NCBI GenBank assembly: GCA_949296115.1 | Contig: CASFNR010000001.1 | Location: forward strand, 124,001 to 188,000 | Length of the DNA stretch: 64,000 nt | Direction: 5' to 3' | Origin: an uncultured Eubacteriales bacterium | Lineage (GTDB): Bacteria > Bacillota > Clostridia > Oscillospirales > Oscillospiraceae | Shown: positions 16,938 to 23,893 of the stretch, in pieces | Numbering within the stretch: the first letter of the stretch is position 1 | Layout: each line of letters begins with the position of its first letter | Made by a program: the position numbers and the translations under genes | The notes under the pieces: model-generated | Database searches by the model: none | Seen by the model: only the letters and a program-made list of their open reading frames with translations | Told to the model about the DNA's origin: nothing

Positions 16938-18353
16938 TCAACGCTGCTCCTGATCTATATCCCGTAAGAGTTCGTCCGCACGCTTCTGGTTTTCCTCCGC
17001 CTTGTCGATTCCCTCCGTGCTCTCTTTGCTGAAAATGATCCGCAGCGTCAGGATAATCAGCTTGATATCCAGTAGGAAGGAGTAATTTTCGATATACATC
17101 AAATCCAGACGAAGCTTGTCATATGCGCTGGTATTGTATTTTCCATAAATCTGCGCATAACCCGTCAAACCGCCCCGAACCTTCAGCCGATAGGCAAACT
17201 CCGGTATGGTTTCGCAATATTCATCCGCAATCACCTTCCGCTCCGGACGAGGTCCCACAATACTCATGTCCCCTTTCAGAATGTTGAGAATCTGGGGCAG
17301 CTCGTCCAATCGGGTGGCACGGATGACCTTGCCTGTTCTGGTAATCCGGGGATCATTCTCTGTCGCCAGAACGGCGCCGGCGTACTTTTCCGCATCCACA
17401 ATCATGCTGCGGAATTTCAGAATCTCAAATTCCCGGCCATTGCGGGTCAGCCGTTTCTGTTTAAAGAAAACCGGGCCCCCGTCCTCCAGCTTGATGGCCA
17501 GCGCCACCGCCAGAAATACCGGGGAAGAAATCAGCAGCGCAATGGAGGACAGTACAATGTCCATTCCCCGCTTGGCGACCCGTTGAGCGGGCGTCAGTCC
17601 TGTCCCCTTCACCAGCAGCAGCGGCGTATCAAAAAGCGTAATATCCTTGGCGCCTCGCACCATAATATCGGTCAGTTTCGGAGAAATATACGTCCGAACC
17701 CGGTAACGGTAACAGAATTTCAAAATGTCATTCCGAACCTGGGCGGGAACATCGCTGAGAATCACTGCGTCATATTTGGGAATTTCCTTGCAGATTGCCT
17801 CCTGCCCCTCATCAATGGAAATCAGCTTGCTGATGTTGTATTTATCCCGGCGGGAGTCCATTTTAATCTTCAGAGAAACGCCGCGCCGGTTTCCGTAAAT
17901 CAAAAGCATTTCATGGGGTGCGTACAGCTTGTGATACAGCCCGGTATACAGCAGTACCAGCACGATGGCAATCACAATCTCTGCCAACGTCAGGACCGCA
18001 ATGGGCGAGGGGGACAGCATGCTGTTTGCAATCAGGCAAAGCTGGAAATAGGTTATGGCATTCACCAGAATCAACGAGATCACCTGACCAATCATCAAGT
18101 CAACCCGATGCAGCTGCCCAAATTTGGTACAGTCGGAATTCTGAAAAAAAACATACATCAAGACAGCATAGACGCCCATCAGGACATACTTGCCCTTATA
18201 GGCAAAATAGGCAAGCGTATATCCTTTCATCCATGCCACATAGTAGAGAATCGTCAGCAGAAGAATCTCCAAGAGCGTTTCCGCCACCCTGACAAACCCT
18301 TTCATATCCTCATAGGCGCCACGGCTCAGTTTCTTCATTTTTGTTCGGCACAT
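16938..18353 (-). CDS. Polyprenyl-phosphate sugar-1-phosphate transferase (exopolysaccharide initiating enzyme)
   Basis: Protein of 471 residues. The N-terminal part has about four to five membrane segments and a soluble CoA-binding-like region. The C-terminal catalytic domain begins at KRGMDIVLSSIALLI and carries KFRSM, the catalytic DELPQ motif, NILKGDMSIVGPRPE and RGGLTGYAQI. Such enzymes move a sugar-phosphate from a nucleotide sugar to undecaprenyl phosphate to begin polysaccharide or glycan assembly. No other glycosyltransferases, flippase or polymerase genes lie nearby, so it is an orphan here. The start is uncertain: 18353 or an ATG five codons later. Confidence 0.92.
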   Translation of the reverse strand: MCRTKMKKLSRGAYEDMKGFVRVAETLLEILLLTILYYVAWMKGYTLAYFAYKGKYVLMGVYAVLMYVFFQNSDCTKFGQLHRVDLMIGQVISLILVNAITYFQLCLIANSMLSPSPIAVLTLAEIVIAIVLVLLYTGLYHKLYAPHEMLLIYGNRRGVSLKIKMDSRRDKYNISKLISIDEGQEAICKEIPKYDAVILSDVPAQVRNDILKFCYRYRVRTYISPKLTDIMVRGAKDITLFDTPLLLVKGTGLTPAQRVAKRGMDIVLSSIALLISSPVFLAVALAIKLEDGGPVFFKQKRLTRNGREFEILKFRSMIVDAEKYAGAVLATENDPRITRTGKVIRATRLDELPQILNILKGDMSIVGPRPERKVIADEYCETIPEFAYRLKVRGGLTGYAQIYGKYNTSAYDKLRLDLMYIENYSFLLDIKLIILTLRIIFSKESTEGIDKAEENQKRADELLRDIDQEQR

Positions 18354-18499
18354 CCTTTATCCATGGTAAAATCATCGATTCTGGCGCCATCATAGCACAT
18401 CAGACTGGTCTTTTCAAGCCTATTTGGCTTAAATCGACGTTTCACCTCATTTCAGACGAAAAAAGGCGCAGCCGTCTGGCTGCGCCTCTCAAGTTCATC

Positions 18500-18655
18500 T
18501 TATTCCGCAGAGAACTGGTCCTTGCCCACAGAGCAGAGGGGGCACTCAAAATCCTCGGGCACATCCTCCCACTTGGTACCGGGCGCAATGCCGCCTTCGG
18601 GATAGCCCTCTGTCTCGTCGTAAGTCCAGCCGCAAACGTCGCATACATATTTCAT
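18500..18655 (-). CDS. Rubredoxin
   Basis: Rubredoxin of 51 residues with the two iron-binding CxxC knuckles (YVCDVCG and ECPLCSVG). The conserved GTKWEDVPEDF loop lies between them. It carries single electrons, typically to flavodiiron oxygen/NO reductases such as FprA, or to rubrerythrin. The ATG at 18655 follows AAGGAG. The upstream region has a GTGAC-N3-GTCAC palindrome centred at about -41 of a predicted start. fprA and trxA, about 2 kb away, share this palindrome type. Confidence 0.97.
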   Translation of the reverse strand: MKYVCDVCGWTYDETEGYPEGGIAPGTKWEDVPEDFECPLCSVGKDQFSAE

Positions 18656-18701
18656 AAGTGATAGACTCCTTTCAAATTCCATTATCCTTTGGGGTGAAGC
18701 T

Positions 18702-18742
18702 AGGATACCCCATTTTCAAAATAATTACCGTGACAAAGTCAC
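18702..18742 (-). promoter_or_regulatory. Rubredoxin promoter with Crp/Fnr-type palindrome near -41
   Basis: The palindrome GTGAC-AAA-GTCAC is at 18730-18742. On the minus strand a TATCCT -10 (18707-18702) predicts a start near 18695, which puts the palindrome centre at -41, the usual class II activator position. No good -35 is present, as expected for an activated promoter. A near-identical site lies at 20716-20732. Confidence 0.6.
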
Positions 18743-18748
18743 ACTATA

Positions 18749-19528
18749 TCAGTGCTGTCCGCAGCCATGGCTGCCGCAGCCGTGCTCACCGCAGGAGTGT
18801 CCTTCGCCGTGGTGGTGCTCTCCATGATGGTCGCACTTCACATCCGGGTTGAAGGCCAGCGTTCCCGCAGCCAAAGCCTGCGCCGCTTCATCCGCACTGC
18901 CGGATACGCCGCCATAAAGCCGGATTCCCGCCTCTGCCAGTGCCATCTGTGCGCCGCCTCCGATTCCGCCGCAGATCAGGGCGTCCACGTTCAGCGCCCC
19001 CAGCACGCCGGCCAGGGCGCCATGTCCGCTGCCATTGGTATCCACGATTTCGCTGGACACGATTGCTCCATTCTGAACATCATACACCTTGAACTGCTGG
19101 GTATGACCAAAGTGCTGAAAAATTTCTCCATTTTCGTAAGTTACCGCAATTCTCATGGTACATTCTCCTTTCGGTTTCTGAAAACGTGTCTGGATTTCCC
19201 GCAAAAGGCAGCCGCTGTCGCCGCACGCTGCCCCGCCGTCGCACAGGTGGTACTCTCCCCCCTGAATCATCAAAGGGGCGCCCTCCACCAGCATATCCGC
19301 CAGCTTGCGTCTGGCAGATGCGTAGATCAGCTGAACCGTTGTACGGGCCACACCCATACGGCGGGCGCAGTCCTCCTGGGACAGCGATTCCCGGTCAATC
19401 AGTCGGACGGTCTCGTATTCATCCACCGTCATGACGATGGGATTAGTTTGCTGTTCCGATCCGGCAGGTGCAAACCGTCTCACTTCGGGGAACGTACATA
19501 CCCGGCGCATTTTTCTGGGTCTCGCCAT
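18749..19528 (-). CDS. DUF134 DNA-binding domain fused to NifX/NifB-type cofactor-binding domain, His-rich tail
   Basis: Fusion of 259 residues. Residues ~1-95 match the DUF134/UPF0251 family: MARPRKMRRV, then a sigma-4-like helix-turn-helix in LSQEDCARRMGVARTTVQLI. Residues ~125-230 match the dinitrogenase iron-molybdenum cofactor family (MRIAVTYENGEIFQHFGHT, then DALICGGIGGGAQMALAEAGI). The C-terminal ~30 residues are His/Cys/Gly-rich and look metal-binding. The start at 19528 is set by a promoter whose predicted start (about 19559) excludes the earlier ATG; AGGTGA precedes it. No nif genes are present, so a role in iron-sulfur or metal sensing is inferred. Confidence 0.88.
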   Translation of the reverse strand: MARPRKMRRVCTFPEVRRFAPAGSEQQTNPIVMTVDEYETVRLIDRESLSQEDCARRMGVARTTVQLIYASARRKLADMLVEGAPLMIQGGEYHLCDGGAACGDSGCLLREIQTRFQKPKGECTMRIAVTYENGEIFQHFGHTQQFKVYDVQNGAIVSSEIVDTNGSGHGALAGVLGALNVDALICGGIGGGAQMALAEAGIRLYGGVSGSADEAAQALAAGTLAFNPDVKCDHHGEHHHGEGHSCGEHGCGSHGCGQH

Positions 19529-19565
19529 CCGATTCACCTGACCCTTCATCTTGAAATCCAACTAT

Positions 19566-19593
19566 AGTATAACTCATTATTGACATATGTCAA
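19566..19593 (-). promoter_or_regulatory. Promoter of the DUF134-NifX fusion gene
   Basis: On the minus strand, TTGACA (19593-19588), a 16-bp spacer and TATACT (19571-19566). The predicted start is about 19559 and the leader about 31 nt. The -35 element lies inside a perfect palindrome. Confidence 0.8.
19580..19593. promoter_or_regulatory. 14-bp perfect palindrome in the divergent Crp/Fnr intergenic region
   Basis: TTGACATATGTCAA is a perfect dyad of the TTGAC-N4-GTCAA form, an FNR/HcpR-like layout. It overlaps the -35 of the minus-strand promoter and lies at about -53 of the plus-strand promoter, a suitable place for repression of one gene and activation of the other. It is adjacent to the gene for a Crp/Fnr regulator, so autoregulation is likely but inferred. 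Confidence 0.6.
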
Positions 19594-19604
19594 CAAAAAT
19601 AAAA

Positions 19605-19633
19605 TTGACAGGACATGAAATTGGGATTATACT
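19605..19633 (+). promoter_or_regulatory. Promoter of the Crp/Fnr regulator gene
   Basis: TTGACA (19605-19610), a 17-bp spacer and TATACT (19628-19633). The predicted start is near 19640, which rules out the earlier ATG at 19587 as the translation start. Confidence 0.85.
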
Positions 19634-19655
19634 GTGTAGAAAAGGGGGCGAAGGT

Positions 19656-20312
19656 GTGGATTTTGCAAGCTGCTTTCCCATTTGGGACAAGCTGACACCG
19701 TCTGAGCAGGCGCAATTATCACAGCGTGCGGAGCTTCGCAGCGTCAAGGCCGGAACCGTTCTGCACAACGGAGACATGGACTGCCTGGGGTTGCTGGTGA
19801 TCTGCTCCGGTCAGCTGCGGGTATATACATTGTCTGAAGAAGGCAGAGAAGTAACCCTCTACCGGCTGTTCGATCAGGATATTTGTCTGTTCTCCGCCTC
19901 CTGTGTGATGACCAACATTCAGTTCGAGGTGATTGTGGAGGCGGAAAAGGACAGCCAGATGTGGGTGCTTCCCTCCGGCCTGTTCAAACAGATGATGGAG
20001 CAGTCCGCTGTCGTCGCCAATTATGCGAATCAGCTTATCAGCAGTCGGTTCTCGGAAGTGATGTGGCTGATGGAACAGATTATGTGGAAAAGCTTTGACA
20101 AGCGGCTGGCAGGTTTCTTGCTGGACGAAAGCCAACTGGAAAATACAGCCGTTCTGAAAATTACCCACGAAAAAATAGCCAACCATATGGGCACCGCCCG
20201 GGAGGTTGTCACCCGAATGCTGCGCTACTTCCAGAGCGAGAACCTGGTGCATCTGACCAGGGGCACCGTGGAAATTCTGAACCCGAAAGCACTGCAGGAG
20301 CTGCGCTCATAA
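19656..20312 (+). CDS. Crp/Fnr-family transcriptional regulator
   Basis: Regulator of 218 residues. An N-terminal cyclic-nucleotide-binding-type sensor barrel covers about residues 10-125, and a C-terminal winged helix-turn-helix has ITHEKIANHMGTAREVVTRM. The recognition helix keeps the R-E-x3-R spacing of E. coli CRP rather than the E-x2-SR of FNR, which predicts GTGA-type half-sites. No N-terminal Cys cluster for an FNR-type iron-sulfur centre is seen. The GTG at 19656 is chosen because the promoter start is near 19640 and GGGGGCGAAGG precedes it. The ligand is unknown; haem/NO or redox sensing is inferred from the flanking rubredoxin, thioredoxin and FprA genes. Confidence 0.92.
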   Translation: MDFASCFPIWDKLTPSEQAQLSQRAELRSVKAGTVLHNGDMDCLGLLVICSGQLRVYTLSEEGREVTLYRLFDQDICLFSASCVMTNIQFEVIVEAEKDSQMWVLPSGLFKQMMEQSAVVANYANQLISSRFSEVMWLMEQIMWKSFDKRLAGFLLDESQLENTAVLKITHEKIANHMGTAREVVTRMLRYFQSENLVHLTRGTVEILNPKALQELRS

Positions 20313-20335
20313 AAAAGGAGAGAGCCGAAGCTCTC
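20311..20335 (-). terminator. Intrinsic terminator of trxA
   Basis: On the minus strand, GAGAGC-TTCG-GCTCTC is followed by CTTTTTT. It lies between convergent trxA and the Crp/Fnr gene. Confidence 0.85.
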
Positions 20336-20354
20336 CCCGCTTTCAAATATATCC

Positions 20355-20663
20355 TTATCCCAGCAGCGCCAGAATCTGCTGCTTGGGGCGGGCGCCGATG
20401 GACTGATTGACAATCTTGCCGTCTTTCACGACCAGAAGCGTGGGAATGCTCGCTACCTTGAAGGTGGCGGCCAGTTCCACTTCTTCGTCCACATTTACCT
20501 TGCAGACTTTGATGTCCGGGCGCTCGGCGGCAATCTCGTCCAGGATGGGGCCGACCATCCGGCAGGGGCCGCACCAGGGAGCCCAGAAGTCCAGCAGAAC
20601 CGGTTTCTCACTGTTGATTACTTCCTGAGTGAAATTCTGTTTTGTAATATGCAGTACCGACAT
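20355..20663 (-). CDS. trxA: Thioredoxin
   Basis: Thioredoxin of 102 residues with the active site WAPWCGPCRM at about residues 27-36 and the conserved cis-proline in ASIPTLLV. It is a cytoplasmic dithiol reductant for ribonucleotide reductase, peroxidases and others. No thioredoxin reductase gene is in the window. A GGAGGTAAC ribosome binding site precedes the start. It is divergent from fprA, and the shared intergenic region holds a 17-bp palindrome centred at -41 of a predicted trxA start. Confidence 0.97.
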   Translation of the reverse strand: MSVLHITKQNFTQEVINSEKPVLLDFWAPWCGPCRMVGPILDEIAAERPDIKVCKVNVDEEVELAATFKVASIPTLLVVKDGKIVNQSIGARPKQQILALLG

Positions 20664-20689
20664 TGCAGTTACCTCCTGTTTTTTCTTTT

Positions 20690-20732
20690 ATTCTACTGCG
20701 CTGCCATAGGAAATTCCGTGACCAAGTCACGG
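20690..20732. promoter_or_regulatory. Divergent trxA/fprA regulatory region with 17-bp palindrome
   Basis: CCGTGAC-CAA-GTCACGG (20716-20732) is a perfect 7-3-7 dyad, nearly identical to the site upstream of rubredoxin. On the minus strand TAGAAT (20695-20690) predicts a trxA start near 20683, putting the dyad centre at -41. On the plus strand a weaker TATGTC (20750-20755) gives about -38 for fprA. It is a candidate binding site for the Crp/Fnr regulator encoded nearby. Confidence 0.6.
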
Positions 20733-20783
20733 TTTGCCGTATTTTTTTGTATGTCCGAAACTGATAGATAAGGAGAAAGATAT

Positions 20784-21941
20784 ATGACCATTACAAAGGA
20801 TATTCGCTACATCGGCGTCAATGACCATCAGGTGGACCTGTTTGAGGGGCAGTATGTGGTTCCCAACGGTATGTCTTACAATTCCTACGCCGTGATGGAT
20901 GAAAAGGTCGCGATTTTTGATACCGTGGACCGGAACTTCGCATCACAGTGGCTGGAGAACATCAACGCTGTTCTGGATGGCCGCAAGCCGGACTATCTGA
21001 TCATCCAGCATATGGAGCCGGATCACTCCGCCAATATTGCCAAGTTTCTGGACGTATATCCGGATGCCACAGTGGTCTCTTCCGCCAAAGCCTTTACCAT
21101 GATGGGTAATTTCTTCGGCCCGGACGTCGCCCCGAACCGCATGGTGGTGGGTGAAGGCAGCACCCTGTGCCTGGGCAGCCACACCCTGACCTTTGTTACC
21201 GCCCCCATGGTGCACTGGCCGGAGGTGATTGTAACCTATGATTCCCTGGACAAGGTGCTGTTCTCCGCCGACGGCTTCGGCAAGTTCGGCGCTCTGGATG
21301 TATCCGAGGAGTGGGATGACGAGGCCCGCCGCTATTACATCGGCATCGTGGGCAAGTACGGCCCCCAGGTCCAGGCGCTGCTGAAGAAGGCTGCCGGGCT
21401 GGAGATCAGCACCATCTGCCCCCTGCACGGCCCGGTGCTGACGGAGAATCTGGGGCACTACCTGAACCTGTATAACCTCTGGTCCTCCTATCAGCCGGAG
21501 GAGAAGGGCGTCGTGGTGGCGTATACCTCCGTCTACGGCAACACCAAGGCAGCCGCTTTGCTGCTGACCCAGGAGCTGAAGAATTCCGGGTGCGCCAATG
21601 TTGTGGTTTACGACCTGGCCCGCTGCGATATGGCCCAGGCTGTGGCAGACGCTTTCCGCTACGACAAGCTGGTGCTGGCCACCACTACCTATAACGCAGA
21701 TATTTTCCCCTTCATGAAGGAATTTATTCACCACCTGACGGAGCGGAACTTCCAGAACCGCACCGTTGCCTTTGTGGAAAACGGCACCTGGGCTCCCACT
21801 GCCGCCAAGGTCATGGCCAAGATGCTGGAATGCAGTAAGAATCTGACCTTCACCGAAACCACTGTGAAGGTGCTGTCCGCACTCAGCCCGGACAGCAAGG
21901 CGCAGATCGCCGCATTGGCAAAAGAACTGAGCAGCCTGTAA
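20784..21941 (+). CDS. fprA: A-type flavodiiron protein FprA
   Basis: Flavodiiron protein of 385 residues that reduces O2 to water or NO to N2O in anaerobes. The N-terminal metallo-beta-lactamase-like domain has the diiron ligands in QHMEPDHSANIAK (HxExDH). Further ligands lie around MVHWPEVIVTYD and CPLHGPV. The C-terminal flavodoxin domain begins near residue 250 with the FMN loop TSVYGNTKAA. Electrons normally come from rubredoxin, encoded 2 kb away. AAGGAG precedes the start, and a bidirectional terminator follows. Confidence 0.97.
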   Translation: MTITKDIRYIGVNDHQVDLFEGQYVVPNGMSYNSYAVMDEKVAIFDTVDRNFASQWLENINAVLDGRKPDYLIIQHMEPDHSANIAKFLDVYPDATVVSSAKAFTMMGNFFGPDVAPNRMVVGEGSTLCLGSHTLTFVTAPMVHWPEVIVTYDSLDKVLFSADGFGKFGALDVSEEWDDEARRYYIGIVGKYGPQVQALLKKAAGLEISTICPLHGPVLTENLGHYLNLYNLWSSYQPEEKGVVVAYTSVYGNTKAAALLLTQELKNSGCANVVVYDLARCDMAQAVADAFRYDKLVLATTTYNADIFPFMKEFIHHLTERNFQNRTVAFVENGTWAPTAAKVMAKMLECSKNLTFTETTVKVLSALSPDSKAQIAALAKELSSL

Positions 21942-21947
21942 AGCGCC

Positions 21948-21980
21948 AAATCTGCCGGGATGTAGATCCCGGCAGATTTT
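21948..21980. terminator. Bidirectional terminator between fprA and recQ
   Basis: Near-perfect stem AAATCTGCCGGGA with TCCCGGCAGATTT, a 6-base loop, and T/A tracts on both sides, between convergent genes. Confidence 0.88.
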
Positions 21981-21985
21981 ATATG

Positions 21986-23830
21986 TTATATGTGATTGGC
22001 GGAACGCAGGTATTCCTGAATTCCCTCCAGGAACGCTCCGCCGTACCAGCGAGCCTTCAGTTCCCCTACACCGGAAACCCTTCGCAGCTGCAGAAAGGTT
22101 TTCGGCTTTTTTCTTGCCATATCTTCCAGAGTCGCGTCGGAAAAAACAGCGTGGGGCGCAATGGCGCTGCTTCTGGCCAGACTGCGGCGGATCGACAAAA
22201 GAATTTCCAAAAGCTGCGTTTCATCCGCAGATAATTTTTTCCCTGATAACAAGGTCTGCTTTTCTCTGCCGGTTCCCGGCACTTTGCGGTAAACCGCCTT
22301 GCCCCGAAACAGCACCTGGGGCGCAAGGTCCGTCAATTCGATTCCCGTCTGGATTTCATCCTCGTACAGATATCCCTGGGATGCCAGCTGATCCACCATG
22401 GCATTCAGTTCTCCGGTACCGGCTTCTTTCAGGATTCCAAAGGTCGGCAGTTGAGCCAAACGCTCCGCAAAGGCGGATTCTTCCTGCGCTCCCTGCAGAA
22501 CCTTCAGGAGCCGTCCCCGGTCAGGCCATGCGCCTGTCAGGTCAAAAATCCGGCGGACACAGGACAGAATCATCTGAGCCTGCACTGTCATTTCCTCGTC
22601 GTGGAACCGCCCCTTGCAGTTGCCGCAATTTCCGCACAGCTCCAAATGCCGCTGCCCGAAATACTCCAGAATGTAGCCCCGCAGGCAGCCGTTTGTTTTG
22701 CAGTAGCCTGCCATGGCTTCCAGTCGGTCCAGATCCTGCCGCCGGATGCTCTGCTGCTGTTCCGGTTCCAGCTCCTCATTTTCAGCGCCGTTCTGAATCA
22801 GATACCGGGCGGTATGCACGTCGGCGCCGCTGTAAAGCAGAATGCACTCCCCATCCGTTCCATCCCGGCCTGCACGGCCCGCCTCTTGATAGTAGGCTTC
22901 CAGGCTTTTGGGCATGTTGTAATGAATGACATAGCGTACATTGGACTTGTCGATACCCATGCCGAAGGCATTGGTGGCAACCATGATGGTGCAGCGATCA
23001 TGCAGGAAGTCCTCCTGATTCCGCTGCCGCTCTTCCTCCGGCAGCCCGGCATGGTATTGGGTCGCCGGGTATCCCAAATCCCGGAGCATCTGACAGACCG
23101 TCTCCACCTTTCGCCTGGTTGCGCAGTAGATGATTCCGCTCTTCCCATTTCGGGCGGCAAGCAGTCCTCTGAGTGCATCATCTTTCCGATCCGGGTGCAG
23201 CACTTCAAAAGAGAGGTTAGGACGGTCAAACCCGGTAACCCGGCGCACCGGATGATGGAGTCCCAGAATCCGTTCCACATCCTGCCGGACCTGCTGGGTC
23301 GCAGTGGCGGTAAAAGCTCCCACCACAGGTCGCCGTTCCAAGGTTCTCAGAAACTGGACAATCCGCAGATAACTCGGTCGAAAATCCTGTCCCCATTGAG
23401 AAATGCAGTGGGCCTCGTCCACCGCCACGAAGGAGATTTGCAGTTGTCTGACTACATTGCCAAAGCCTTCATAGTCCAGCCGCTCCGGCGACACATAGAG
23501 CATCTTGTACCGCCCCGCCAGCAAATTGCGGTAGACCAGCCGAATCTGCTCCGGGTTCAGCGACCGGTTCAGATACGCCGCCGGAACACCCGCTGCTTTC
23601 AGTGCCATCACCTGATCCTGCATCAGTGAAATCAAGGGTGAAATCACAACCGTCAGCCCCGGAAGGAGAAGCGCCGGAATCTGATAGCAGATGCTTTTCC
23701 CGCCGCCGGTGGGAAGAATTCCGAACACATCCCGCCCGGCCAGAACGCCGTCAATCAAGGCTTCCTGGCCCGGCCGGAACCGGGTATATCCAAAAACACG
23801 CTGAAGTAACTCCCGTTTATCCGTCGTCAC
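21986..23830 (-). CDS. recQ: ATP-dependent DNA helicase RecQ
   Basis: RecQ helicase of 614 residues. Helicase motifs include GILPTGGGKSICYQIPALL (Walker A), VDEAHCISQWG (DEAH), AFTATA and GRAGRDG. The RQC zinc site is in CLRGYILEYFGQ and CGNCGNC. A C-terminal HRDC-like domain holds VFSDATLEDMARKKP. It unwinds DNA at stalled forks and during recombination. The start is GTG at 23830 with AAAGGGGG upstream. It lies downstream of tsaD but is separated from it by a terminator hairpin, so it probably has its own weak promoter or receives readthrough. Confidence 0.96.
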   Translation of the reverse strand: MTTDKRELLQRVFGYTRFRPGQEALIDGVLAGRDVFGILPTGGGKSICYQIPALLLPGLTVVISPLISLMQDQVMALKAAGVPAAYLNRSLNPEQIRLVYRNLLAGRYKMLYVSPERLDYEGFGNVVRQLQISFVAVDEAHCISQWGQDFRPSYLRIVQFLRTLERRPVVGAFTATATQQVRQDVERILGLHHPVRRVTGFDRPNLSFEVLHPDRKDDALRGLLAARNGKSGIIYCATRRKVETVCQMLRDLGYPATQYHAGLPEEERQRNQEDFLHDRCTIMVATNAFGMGIDKSNVRYVIHYNMPKSLEAYYQEAGRAGRDGTDGECILLYSGADVHTARYLIQNGAENEELEPEQQQSIRRQDLDRLEAMAGYCKTNGCLRGYILEYFGQRHLELCGNCGNCKGRFHDEEMTVQAQMILSCVRRIFDLTGAWPDRGRLLKVLQGAQEESAFAERLAQLPTFGILKEAGTGELNAMVDQLASQGYLYEDEIQTGIELTDLAPQVLFRGKAVYRKVPGTGREKQTLLSGKKLSADETQLLEILLSIRRSLARSSAIAPHAVFSDATLEDMARKKPKTFLQLRRVSGVGELKARWYGGAFLEGIQEYLRSANHI

Positions 23831-23861
23831 TCCCCCCTTTCTTCACTCCCTTGCCCAGGAA

Positions 23862-23888
23862 AACGGCTGGCTCCGTCAGCCAGCCGTT
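23862..23888 (-). terminator. Terminator after the cysS-polA-rimI-tsaD operon
   Basis: An 11-bp stem, AACGGCTGGCT with AGCCAGCCGTT, and on the minus strand a TTTTCC tail, six bases downstream of the tsaD stop. Confidence 0.75.
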
Positions 23889-23893
23889 GAAAA

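Noticed and set aside
18749-19528. Part of a nitrogen-fixation cluster
   Set aside because: Only the NifX/NifB cofactor-binding domain is present; no nifHDK or nifEN genes occur, and such domains are common in non-fixing anaerobes.
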